A program made the position numbers and the translations under genes. A stretch of 64,000 bases of DNA from Branchiostoma floridae (taxonomy: Eukaryota > Chordata > Leptocardii > Amphioxiformes > Branchiostomatidae), in assembly GCF_000003815.2 (NCBI RefSeq), contig NC_049980.1, forward strand, positions 22,581,249 through 22,645,248, in the 5' to 3' direction. Each line of letters starts with the position of its first letter. Within the stretch, counting starts at the first letter, position 1. The notes beneath the pieces were generated by a model, which was not told the DNA's origin, made no database searches, and was given only the letters and a program-made list of their open reading frames with translations. Positions 1 through 12,900 of the stretch are shown here, in pieces.

Positions 1-957
1 CAAGTTCAAACCCCAAGTGAACAACACTACCACAAGCCCAACTTTACAATCTGACAGAAAATGGTACCTTAGACATTTTCTCGTAGTTGTGTGGATAAAT
101 AAGTGAAGTTGAATTGGTCCCGCAGGGCTCTACTTCTCCTTCGCAAGGCACCACGTCCTTCTCTCAGGAATGACGAAGTCGAAAACACAGCAATCTGACC
201 TGAAGAGAGGAGCAAGGACACAATAACAACGTAATATATGCAAATTAGATATTGTCACCTCTGATTGGCTGTTGGCGAGACACCGCCCACATTCCGACGT
301 CACACCGCGGGAAAAAAATAGCAGCTTGGTCTTCTGTCTGTTAGTTTTACTCCCCGTTAGCAAATAGTACTTACACAGTATTTTTCAACATGTAAGCAAA
401 TGTACATTTTGTACATCCTATATAAGTATATTTTAAATATTTGTAATAATTTGTGTGGTTTTGTGTCTTTTTTTTACCAAATGGTCTTGGATTGTACAGT
501 TGATGTGTGTTGTTTTATGGATGCGTACGCTAAACGGAACATCGTCAACAACCCCGCGTGCTTTATCTGGCTCGACAAAAACACTGCACGGGGCGGGAGC
601 TGCGCCGGCTCGAACCGGCCGGAACCAGAAATGGTCGGTTTACAGTCGAGTTATTTTGAAAATCAGCGAGGTCAGCTGTCGCTTTGAAGATTTGCCCTTG
701 TGAAATGTAGACTCTGGAACAGGAGAAAAATACGGGAAACTTGTATGTGCTTAGGTATCATTTTAGAGTTACATGCTGGGCTAGGTGTGTTTGCAGTCCA
801 ATATCAGTTATCTTTGATCACCTCACCCTTTTCATTTCAGATATGTTTTGATTTGTTTTGTGCAGCTGCAGTCAGACCGAGGCACACAGATCGATCTGTG
901 ACAAGAAAAACAACTGTCTAACAACAGCTGAACTCGAGTAACCTTGTCCCATTCAAG
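1..957. other. Upstream region of DMGDH gene 1
   Basis: No coding exon is supported here. It contains a GC-richer stretch with an inverted CCAAT box (ATTGG at 264-268) and a CRE-like GACGTCAC at 295-302, which could belong to a promoter firing in either direction. A pyrimidine-rich acceptor-like site (ttttcatttcag, ending at 840) suggests a 5' UTR exon may start near 841 and run into the ATG at 958. The transcription start cannot be fixed from sequence alone. Confidence 0.35.
256..305. promoter_or_regulatory. Possible core promoter with CCAAT and CRE-like sites
   Basis: ATTGG (reverse CCAAT) at 264-268 and GACGTCAC at 295-302 lie about 30 bases apart in a locally GC-rich stretch, with CCGCCC-like sequence between them. 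These are common vertebrate-type housekeeping promoter elements. The distance to the gene 1 ATG (about 650 bases) fits either a 5' UTR intron or a promoter of an upstream minus-strand gene outside the window. Confidence 0.3.
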
Positions 958-3900
958 ATGGCCAGCGCAATCATGCTGAGAGGACTGGGCCTGGCGGCGG
1001 CGGCGGCGAGAGCGGGATCCCGCCCACAGAGTCTGTTCGCTGCCTGCAAACTGCACACGACTTCAAGTTCAAGTGTAGCGAACTCAGAAGACAAGTGAGT
1101 TTGCGTTGAACAGCTCGTGTTCAGTTAACTCCATGGAAATGGAGGCAACAGTTTGTGTTGGGAGTGTGTGTGTCTGTCTGTTAGTTGACTAATAAATACT
1201 GTAAATGCAAAAATGTTCGCGGTGGATTAATGTTCGCGGTTTTCGCGGTGACCACTTCACCGCGAACATTTTTCTATTATGGTATGACTAAGGACTACAG
1301 TCTATGGTTTTACCGCGAAAATAAAACCACCGCGAAAAGTTCTTTTTCCGGCTACCGCGAAATTAAATCCCCGCGAACTTAAATGCATTTACAGTACTTG
1401 AATAACTGGAATTATAGGGGGTGTTGTCAGTAGAGAATCGGTTCCAGTAGCAGATATATACAAAAGGAGCGGTCTCGTCTCTCAGCACTGGACCACCAGT
1501 GAAGTGGTCGTCAGCACTGGAGACCAGTGCTCGTCAAAGTTCAGCACTGGAATTCCTTGCCGAGGGAGCATCAGCAAACGTTACCATATTGTTTGATGCT
1601 ATCTAAGCTTTTTATCTGACCTGGTGTAAAATGCTGCCCACTTTTTAAATGTCCCTAGGGATGTCCACTTACATCTAATTGATGTAGCCAAGAATGTTAA
1701 TCATTTCGAAGAAAAAAGGGTAAAGTTTACTGTTTTAACACCAGTAACGTTTGTTACCTGCCCTGTAATACATATCCAATGTGTAAGAAAAAAAATATGT
1801 TGCCATTTTTTGGGTTCGATGAAAGAGCTGGGCTGGGCCCCTGGCCTGTCTACCTGGCCTGTCTACCTGGCCTGGCCATCACGTCAGGCCACCAAGATAC
1901 CCCCATTCATACCCTCAGAAATTCTCAGCCTCTCATCTAGCTGCGCCCTCTAGCAGAATATAGACAAATTGCAGAGAGCATGTACTTAGTGCATTGTCAA
2001 GCCACCTACGAGCAAAATAAGCTGATATCTATTCAACGTTACTTGTCTGAATTTAAATTTCTAAGGGTCTGCAAATAGATAAACAACAACATTAAGGGAG
2101 ATAGAAATGACGCTTGTGGTTGATGTTGAGAACAACGATACCATACTCACAGTGTAACATTTGATCTAGTGGCAAATGTTTACAACAGGCAGTTTGGCCA
2201 AACAAAGGAGGTCATATTTAGGTCACCAAGTAACTGCAGGCCTGGGTATGGCAGAAACGGGTGCTGTCAGAGGATTGGACGTTTACTTGACATTTTCCCC
2301 TTCACGTTATCGAAGGTTTGAAGATTGAATATATAGTCTTCAATGTACATAACAAGGACTGACTGCTTTAAAACAAGGCTGTAATACAGCAGTTTGTTTT
2401 TCATTTAGCAAACGTTAGTTTAGCACACTGCTTTAGGGATCCGATCCCCCAGACAACTCTCTAAGGGAACTAAGCGCCAAGCATGTGACCCCGGTCATCT
2501 CAGACGCTCCACCTGTCTCTTTTGATTAACCAGCAACAGGCGCTTGTCCAGGGACAAAATACATGTAGTTGATTGAGAGGCATAGTAATTGCTACTCTTT
2601 AGCGCTGTCAGAGAACTCAGCCTGGCCTGTCAGCCCGGCCCCTTGACTGGCCCTTTGAGGAAGTAAAAATATAACTCTGTCTGGGAGGTATTAGGCCTTT
2701 CTACCAGCCAGAAATACAAGTACCACAGTTTGTGTCTTTTTGACCTGTCTTCGACTAGACCGTACAACAAAAAGAGAAGTAATGTTCATGACGTGCTGTT
2801 TAGAGGTAAAACAACGCTTTCCTATCCCAGTCCCCGGAGCCAACAATCTCCACCCATTCAAACACAGAGTTCCCCAGTTGTCTCTCTGACCCCTGTGTGA
2901 CATCGAGGCCACAGAAATGGCTGGGGAGGGGAAACCCACCAGACCAAGGAAAAACTGGGAAACTCTGCTCTTCGGAAAACTTTGTACAGAAAGTACTGGA
3001 AAGTCTTAGATGACCGACTTGCCTGGAAGGATCCTAGATATATAGACAAGAAGAACAGATTGGATTAGAGAAGTAACGTTATACCTGGATGGATTAGATG
3101 GAAGCAAATTCTTGGTTCCTGGAAGACACAGTCCGACAGAGCAGAGTGTCGGAGAAATCATGCCTGACTGTGTCTTACACTAAGTTTGCCTGCACTACCC
3201 AAATTTGTCATAGGTGCCATACAAAGACCACAAGTTCTTCTGAACCATATGTTCTTCTAAACCAATCTCGCACTTTTCTGCTCTTTTCGTCACAGTATTT
3301 ATCACACTAGTCTGTATGTCACACAGGGTCAGAGAAACAACTGGGGAACTCTGTGTTTGAATGGGTGGAGATTGTTGGCTCCGGGGACTGGGATAGGAAA
3401 GCGTTGTTTTACCTCTAAACAGCACGTCATGAACATTACTTCTCTTTTTGTTGTACGGTCTAGTCGAAGACAGGTCAAAAAGACACAAACTGTGGTACTT
3501 GTATTTCTGGCTGGTAGAAAGGCCTAATACCTCCCAGACAGAGTTATATTTTTACTTCCTCAAAGGGCCAGTCAAGGGGCCGGGCTGACAGGCCAGGCTG
3601 AGTTCTCTGACAGCGCTAAAGAGTAGCAATTACTATGCCTCTCAATCAACTACATGTATTTTGTCCCTGGACAAGCGCCTGTTGCTGGTTAATCAAAAGA
3701 GACAGGTGGAGCGTCTGAGATGACCGGGGTCACATGCTTGGCGCTTAGTTCCCTTAGAGAGTTGTCTGGGGGATCGGATCCCTAAAGCAGTGTGCTAAAC
3801 TAACGTTTGCTAAATGAAAAACAAACTGCTGTATTACAGCTTTGTTTTAAAGCAGTCAGTCCTTGTTATGTACATTAAGGACTAAATATTCAATCTTCAA

Positions 3901-6900
3901 ACCTTCGATAACGTGAAGGGGAAAATGTCAAGTAAATGTCCAATCCTCTGACAGCACCCGTTTCTGCCATACCCAGGCCTGCAGTTACTTGGTGACCTAA
4001 ATATGACCTCCTTTGTTTGGCCAAACTGCCTGTTGTAAACATTTGCCACTAGATCAAATGTTACACTGTGAGTATGGTATCGTTGTTCTCAACATCAACC
4101 ACAAGCGTCATTTCTATCTCCCTTAATGTTGTTGTTTATCTATTTGCAGACCCTTAGAAATTTAAATTCAGACAAGTAACGTTGAATAGATATCAGCTTA
4201 TTTTGCTCGTAGGTGGCTTGACAATGCACTAAGTACATGCTCTCTGCAATTTGTCTATATTCTGCTAGAGGGCGCAGCTAGATGAGAGGCTGAGAATTTC
4301 TGAGGGTATGAATGGGGGTATCTTGGTGGCCTGACGTGATGGCCAGGCCAGGTAGACAGGCCAGGTAGACAGGCCAGGGGCCCAGCCCAGCTCTTTCATC
4401 GAACCCCCATTTTTTGGCTATGGTTAAAAATTGGAGAAAATAACAAAACAGTGAATAGAAGCAGTGAGCAAACCCAGCAGTGACGCAAACTTGACGCAAG
4501 TTTGAGTGCACCTTTACTTGCTCACTCATTGTCATTCTTCCATTCACTAAGTCACTCAGGGCTGGGGGAATAAATTTGAAGATGTAATTAATAAAAATCC
4601 ATTCATTCATTTCCTCTGAATTACTAGTAGTGCCAAGCCCCATATATCATCTATAGCTTCAATTTTTGCAGGGCAACATCTGGTCCACTGGGGAAGCGCC
4701 TAAAGGACCAAGCGGAGACATTGATCATCGGTGGAGGATGTGTGGGGACCAGTCTGGCTTATCACCTGGCCAAGGCAGGACAGAAGGACGTTGTGCTGCT
4801 GGAGAAGACAGAGCTGACTGCTGGGTCGACATGGCACGCTGTAAGTCAAACTGAACATCAGGTTACACGGTGGCCTTGTGGTTAGGGTTGTAGAGTCAGG
4901 GCTTGAAATACCACCTGTATATGCAGGTTAGTGCAGGTAAAATTGGAGCTGTGCAGGTATTTCTGGTGTCTACCTGCATCTAACCTGCACTGGTCCATGT
5001 AATGGATTTTATACTTGTAATAATTATCATAAATGTCCCATGACGTAGGTGTATGTGGATTGTAATAAAATGCATTGACTATTACCACCTTATAAAAAAA
5101 TAGCAATCATGGTTCCTCAACAATTTTAATATGATCCATACTTCCTAAATTCAGAGTGTTGCAGGTAAAAGTTGTCTGGTGCAGGTAATTTTCAATGTTA
5201 CCTGCACTAGTGCAGGTATGCAGAAAATAATATTTCGAGCCCTGAGAGTAGACATAGAGGTACTGAGGTCAAATCCCTGACTGGTCTCCATGATGTGCCC
5301 TTCGGAAAGGCAATCTACACCAGTCTCTCAGGTGAAATTGAGTACCTACTACTACTAGAGCTTTGGTAAGAGGTGTCCCTAAAGTAAGATGTCCCTCAAT
5401 GTTCCCCAGAGAATCATGATCTGTATCCTTATCTGTATAACACCCCTACAACTCTTACTTTTTTTTATAATGATAGGACAACAGTCATTTATTAGCAGTT
5501 AGAACCAAGCAAATTGACCACCATGACATATTATCAATCTGTATATATTTTTTTATACATACATTTTGTATATATATATGTATATTCAAACTTCAGAGAA
5601 TTGACTGCTTGTCATGTTTGGTTGCTTGTAGAGTAGTAGTACTCAAGTATTTAGTTTGTCAGTTGAGAGCTTCTGTCAACACCTTTCCCTAGCCTTGCAA
5701 CCATATCACAGTTTTAAAACATGTACATAGTGTTTGTTATAGTAGCCTAAAATGACTATTACTTCTCTTTCCTTAGGCTGGCCTGACAACACTGTTCCAT
5801 CCTGGAATCAATGTCAAGAACCTGCATTACTACAGCATCTGGCTCTTCAATGAGCTGGAGAAGGAAACAGGGCAGGTGAGATGGGGCTCTTACTCTTACT
5901 CTTACTTTATGTATTATTGCCATACCTTATGCCACCAAACCACCTGTAAAAGAGAAACCATGTCAGGAAATCACCTCACCTCACTGGTCCCATAGCCTCA
6001 CTGGCCATCAGGAAATCAAGGATGGAAATAACCAGCACAAAAGTTTCATGCAACAATCAGAAGAGGGTCTCCCATTCTTACTCATCATCTTGTAGGTGAT
6101 GTATAGAGCTGACAAGGTTGACCAGATTTCACATCATTCATAAAAAGTTTCATTGCATAAATGTTTCAGTGTAAAAATACTACTTTGTGTGACGTCCTGT
6201 GTATGTCTGTAAGTGCTCCTCTGCATGTTCAGACAGTTCTGATCAACTTGACGGGCTGCATGTGACTAAAGAATAAATTTTCTATTACTTCAGAATGTAG
6301 GATTCCATTCACCAGGAAGCATCAGGATAGCTTCTACCCCCACCCGGGTGGACGAGTTCCGGTACCAGATGCAGCGGCAGGGCTGGAACAAGGCCCCGCA
6401 GTGGCTGCTGACTCCGGAGGAAGTACATGAGATGCACCCGCTGCTAAACATGGACAAGGTAGACAGGGAATATGATGATGATTGTACAAGTTGTACACAA
6501 AATATTGTTGTATACTCATATCTCATGATGCAGAAGCTACTCTAAGCAACTTGTAGATTTTAGATTTTTCCATTTAATGTCATACAGTGTTAAAAAAATG
6601 ACACAATCTAGAAGATATTTGCCTGGCTAACACATTTGTAACTCCCCAGCAAATGGAGTCTACTTCTTCTAGTCACAAGCATGTGGTCTCAGTGATAGAT
6701 ACCAATGCAACTTGTTCAAGCTGTTCATGGACCTTCATATGGTCTTTAAACTTGCAATTAGAATACAGTGGCAGGGCCGGCCTTAAGTTAAAGCAAGTTA
6801 TTCTTTTATTTCTCATGTTTTGTAGGTTCTGATGGGCCTGTACAACCCCGGGGATGGCCACATCGACCCCTACACTCTCACTCAGGCCTACGCCATCGGT

Positions 6901-9900
6901 GCCCGGATGTACGGGGCTGACATCTACCAGAAGACCATGGTGACGGGCCTGGCGATGCGCAGTGATGGCAGCTGGAATGTGGACACTCCATACGGCACCA
7001 TTCATGCACAGAGAGTGGTCAATGCTGCAGGTATGGTCTATTTTGTGAATTCAATGTCCCTGATGAAAAACGATGTTGTTTGCAACGTTTGACTGTTTCC
7101 AAAATCATATCACATTGCTTAAGTAACTGCTTTTTGGCATATTTAGTGAATTGCTTTAGGCTTGTCCTGGGATGGAAAATTGATGCACACTTAAATGTGA
7201 CCAGCAAGTGTGGCCTCATGATATCATTGATCTTATGGCATTATGATCTTTTTCCCTCATCAGGTTTCTGGTCGCATGAGTTAGGCCTGATGACTGGGTT
7301 TGAGCTACCCCTCATCCCTGTCCATCACCAGTACGTCATCACCGGCCCCGTGCCAGAGGTCAAGTCTCGGACGCAGGAGCTTCCTGTCATACGCGACCTG
7401 GACGGGTCATACTATCTGCGCCAGGAGAGGGACGGGATCTTGATCGGTCCCTACGAGAAGGAGGACAGGATGGAGCTACAGGATCATTGGATCAAGGACG
7501 GGGTGCCTCCAGGTACGTATCATCTTCAGTAATGTTTCCTTTTTTCCTTTATTGCGACACCCTTTAGTTCTATTGAGGGCTAGTATTCCATGGTTCAAAC
7601 AATGTTGATACACAGCTGTACTTCTTTTGTGTGTTTTGGATTAGGGGTATGTTTCTTGCACACAATTAATGAATATCTAAATAAAGAAATAAAGCATTTG
7701 TTTTGTTTGATTTAAAAAAAAACACAGAATTACAAAATGTATGTTGTATAGGTTGTATAGGTTTTGATTCTAACTTTCATTTGATTGTACATGTATTGTA
7801 ACTAAATACTCCAGGTAGAGTCATGAAACAATATGTCACACTAATGGAGACTCAAATAAAAACAGGTACAATTGGTTGTATTCTTTTGACATCTTTTGAA
7901 GAAATTTTGTTTGAAATACAAATCAAATACTGTAATTACTTTTTATCACCATAAAGGTTTAAGTTGATCTGGGTCTTACAGTTCACTGTATTTTTGTATG
8001 GGTCTCCCAAACAGGTTTTGGAAAAGAATTATTCGAGTCAGATCTTGACCGCATCTCGGACAACCTGGAGGCTGCAATGGAGATGGTGCCTGTATTTCGT
8101 GATGCTGAAATCTCTCGCATTGTCTGTGGACCAATCATGTACACCCCTGACATCCTTCCGCTGATGGGACCATACAGGGCACAGGGGGTGCAGAACTACT
8201 GGTGTGCTGCAGGGTTTGGGTAGGCACTGATCGATTGGTTGAGGGTGTGAATCTAAGCCTTTTTTCTTGCTCATCCAAATACAAATTGGAAAATGTTGTC
8301 TGCTCTATACATTGTATAGACTGTGATTATGTCCTTTCTAAAAAGAGCAGGACTTTTATTATCTGTACTTCAAAATTATCAAATATATTGCTGATTACAA
8401 AAGAGTTCAATGCAAGCAGGCTCTAGCCAGCGTCCATTTTTCCGTCAATTGACGGAAATTTGCCGCGTATGACGGAAAAATTTTTAAACCAATCCGTCAA
8501 CCTTGACAGACCAAAATCCATGGTGGAAGCTACAGGCGGCTTGGGACGCCATCCACGGTCAGAAAGCTACACACTGTTTGTTTTGCTATTGTTATGATTG
8601 TTGACGATGTGTGTCGGTGCTTTTTCGCATACGATAATCTCATTAAAAACTGTTTTTCAAGGTATCAGTTCTCAGTCGAAATCAGTTAATTTTTGGCGGT
8701 TTTCGCAACAATGGGAATCGGCTGACGGATAAAATTTTCGAGCTGGCTAAAATTTTCGAGCTGGCTAGAGCCCTGGTTCAATGACTCCTTGCCCAATTTT
8801 GTTGACAAGGCCTTAGACTTAAGTCTGATAATAGGTCTGTCTTGTCATTCTCCCTAATCATTTTTCCTTGCGGGCAAGCAGAAAATCATGCTTTTGTTGT
8901 CTGGGTAGATTCTACCATGTCTTTGTCGAGAGGAATGTGCTGATTACCCACCTCCTATGCGGGTGATTTTGCCCCAGGTGTAAGTCCTTGTGTATTGTAC
9001 ACAGCTATGGAGTCATCCACAGTGGGGGTGCAGGGAAGTACCTGACTGACTGGATCCTGAATGGAGAGCCACCTTATGATCTGATAGAACTGGACCCCAA
9101 CAGGTAAATATTGGCCCTGCCTTGTGTGTACCAACCTTGACACAGTGTAAGGACCCCTGGCCTCTAACATATCAGTATTGTTTGTAGTTGATCATTGTTG
9201 TGTAAACAGTAAGTAATGACAAATATGTAGATAGATGGTTTGGGTCATATTTTGTGTGCATTGAAAATCAATATATATATATATATATTATACAAAGATG
9301 TCAATTATTGCCGATGCCTTGGCAGTTGGACATTATTGGAAGAAGATGAAGAGAGTTTCTGCAAAGTATTTTTTCTTAATGCATATCAACCACCTGGACA
9401 CACTGAAAACTACCTGAATGCAGGTGACACATGAGCAAAACTGAATACTTTGCGATCCCGACTGTGTTCCTGTAGGTTTGGTGAGACTTGGTGTGACAGA
9501 CAGTTTGTGGCTACCAAGGCCAGGGAGTCGTACGGGTACAACAATGCAGTTGGGTACCCGAAGGAGGAGAGGTTTGCTGGCCGCCCCACGGCCAGGGTCA
9601 GCGGCATCTACCAAACACTGCTGGACAAGGGTGCCGACATGGGCTTCCACTCAGGTGAGGGCCAAACAAAAAGGTGGAGTAAATTGCACTGTTTAAATTG
9701 CACTGTTATTATAAACATTGCTGGACAAGGTTGATGGGTTTGATAGGGCTTCCTCTCATGTGAGGGGCAAACATGCAAATGCGAAGGTGGAGTAAATTGC
9801 ACTGTTATTATGAATAAATGAAGACCTTTATTGCACATTTTCCCACACCGGGCTAAGTACAGGTCACAATATGGATTCCTCTCAGGTGAGGGGCAAGCGC

Positions 9901-12900
9901 AAGGTACATGTAGAGTAAATTGCACTTGTTTTGCTAGGAGATAAAGGTTAGATGGCTATCAAAACACCAGAATCAGTGGCTTCTCTCTGTTTCAAAAACA
10001 CTGATGGGCAAGGGGGCAATATTTCAAAGAGGTGAGAGATGATCAGGGAGTACTGTGGTGATGGGCAGAATGTTGGTTTGTGCAAAGATACTTAGAGTCT
10101 TACATGGAAATGATTTCTGCTGCCATAGACTTACTTCCTATGATCTCCTGACAATGTCAGGGTGACATGATTTAAACTATTCCACATATTTCTTAGTAAA
10201 AATGCTTAGAAGTCTAAACACTATTTGGCATATCTTCTCATTGATTTATTTGGGATTTATTACTTTGTGATGTTGTGTGCATGTAAAGAATTATCATACT
10301 TGTAACTTTTCCAGCAACCCCTGATTGAATTCCTTGGACTAGATCTTAAAAGTCCTTTATTCCACTAGAATAGTCCTTTACTCCACTTGTCATTGGTAGC
10401 TTGCACTGTCTGTAATACCATCTGTTGGTTTAGCTTTCTGCATTATTGATCTACTTGAATCTGGCACAAACTGTTTTTTCTAGTTTTCTGCTTGTTTGAC
10501 CCACTTAATTAGGTCCAAAGTCTGACCTCGGAAACAACTTCGATGACAGGACAGATAAAATTTATTGAAAAAGCTTCTCCCATGCCATCTTCATAGAGAA
10601 GCTATGATATACAATGTAATACTAATAGTGGGAGCTTATTGTCATTTTAGGATTAATGAGCTCTCCCTTATGTTTCTTTGCCTTTGAATATAAGGATGGG
10701 AGCAGCCCAGCTGGTTTGCTAAAGAAGGTGACACCCACGGCTATCTTCCTAGCTTCAGACGCTCGAACTGGTTCCATCCGGTCGGGAGGGAGTGTGAACT
10801 GGTTCTGTCCAGAGCCGGGGTGATCGACCTGACACCGTTTGGAAAGTTTGAGATCAAAGGTCCTGATTCAGCAAAGTTTCTGGACCACCTGTGTGCAAAC
10901 AATGTACCAAAGGTAGGACATGGTGGTTTAGTGTGTTCTAGACATTGCATTAAAGCTCTAAAGACAATAACTGTGTAAATGTAATGATTTTGATAAGCAG
11001 TAGCTGCTTTTCTTCAGCTCACTGTACTCCAGGCTCAGGGCACTTGTAATTCACCTAATAAAGACAACTTTTTTTTGTAATGATGTAAAGTTTATGAGGT
11101 CTGCTATCTGAATGAGTGTGTAACCTGCTATTTTGAAGATGTGGCCGCAGTATAGGCCAGTGTTGTCTTCTCTTTCAGTATATTGTGTGTCTATTTCCAT
11201 GTCTTGGGAGAGGATGTAAAAAAAAATTCCAAAGAGCAGACAGGAAGCACTCAGACATTGCTGTTTTTCTTTTGATATCCAGACTGGGAAGACATGCATC
11301 AGTCACATGTTGACCCCCAGAGGACGGGTATACGCAGAGTTGACCATCTCCAAACTAGGAGAGGATCACTTCTTTGCCATCACAGGGTCAGGATCAGAGT
11401 TCCATGATCTCAGGTAAGTGAAGTGGCTATGTCAGTGTTGTGTGTGCATGTGAATTGGTACTACAGGATAGTGTCTGGCAATGCTGATCCTGGATCATAA
11501 AACATAAGGTATGAATTTTGGGTTATTCCTAGGTATCACCAACCAATATGATATGAAAACTATTTGTAAAGGTTGCAGTCTTTCAGAGTTAGGGTTCTTT
11601 GCACACCCCTAAGCACTTGAAGTGCATTGGAGTCAAGTAAGGTACTTAAGAATGGTTACAAAACTAAGATTAGAACGAATGAAAAATCTATTAGCTTCTG
11701 TTGTTTGTTTATAGATGCAATCAAGTGATTTGATTGTTGTTTTCCATACTCCACAGGTGGATGGAGGACCATGCCCTTAAGGGTGGCTATGATGTCACCA
11801 TCTCCAACATTACAGATGAGGTGGCTTGTAATGGTATTGCTGGCCCTAATTCCAGAGATGTGCTGGAGAAGCTGACCTCAGGTGACTTGAGCGAGGAAGG
11901 GTTCAAGTTCCTGGCTGTCCATGACATCAGTCTGGGTGGGGTTGATGTCAGAGCTATCAGGATATCTTACACTGGTAAGTTCTTCTAAATGTCTAAATAA
12001 CATCATTCTAAATGTAACATTGTATTAGCTATTTGAATCTTTGAAATCCATTGTTGAATTCACACATAAATCTATGCTCCCAGCACATGGCATCCCAGCA
12101 CTACTGGGGTAACTCCACAAAGTACAAATTTAATGTAATTAAGACTGATTGTGTTAATTTTCTTTGTTATTGGGAGGATTGTCAAATGGCTTTATTCATT
12201 GATCACCAATTTGTAGTGATGATCATAAATGATTATGGCAGTGTTAGGTTGATTACTACACATTGTGTTTGATGTTTTGCTTTGACTTCTGTTCCATCCA
12301 GGTGAGCTGGGCTGGGAGCTGTACCACGCCAGAGAGGACACAGCCCGGCTGTACGAGGCCCTGATGTCGGCAGGACAGGAGTTCGGGCTGGGGGACTTCG
12401 GCACCTACGCCATGGGCTCCCTCAGGCTGGAGAAGGGCTTCAGGGGGTGGGGGGCTGAGGTGAGAGAGAAGGGGCTGGTGTGCCTGGGGGTATGAGTGCT
12501 TCAGTTGTGGGGGTGGGGGGCTGAGGTGAGAATGGGGGGCTGGGGTTCCTCGGGGTTAAGGGCTGAGGTGCTTCAGGGGTGGGGGGCTGAGATGGGTGGA
12601 GCCTGAGGTGAGAGTGGAGGAAACATCCAAAATCACTCAGTCAAATCTCCAATTTCAGCAATGAAGGTTCCCAGTCTTCTTGACAGTGGTCAGAAGCAAC
12701 AAAAACTGGAATCTTTCATGTTTTCTTTTCTCTGACTATGTATATTAGACGTGTACATGATGTGCATGAAAGCTATCAATCGTTGTGTCTCAGCCATCAT
12801 CCTTCTGATGCCTTATTGACCATGAAAGCTATCAATGCTTTAACTTTTGAGGCAGGATGATGGGCTGCCCTGACAACTCAATTATAGTAGTAAGCGAAAA

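Noticed and set aside
4278-4643. 121-codon minus-strand open frame
   Set aside because: It crosses the right end of foldback element 1 into unrelated flank; the portion in the element is repeated at the left arm and shows no family features.
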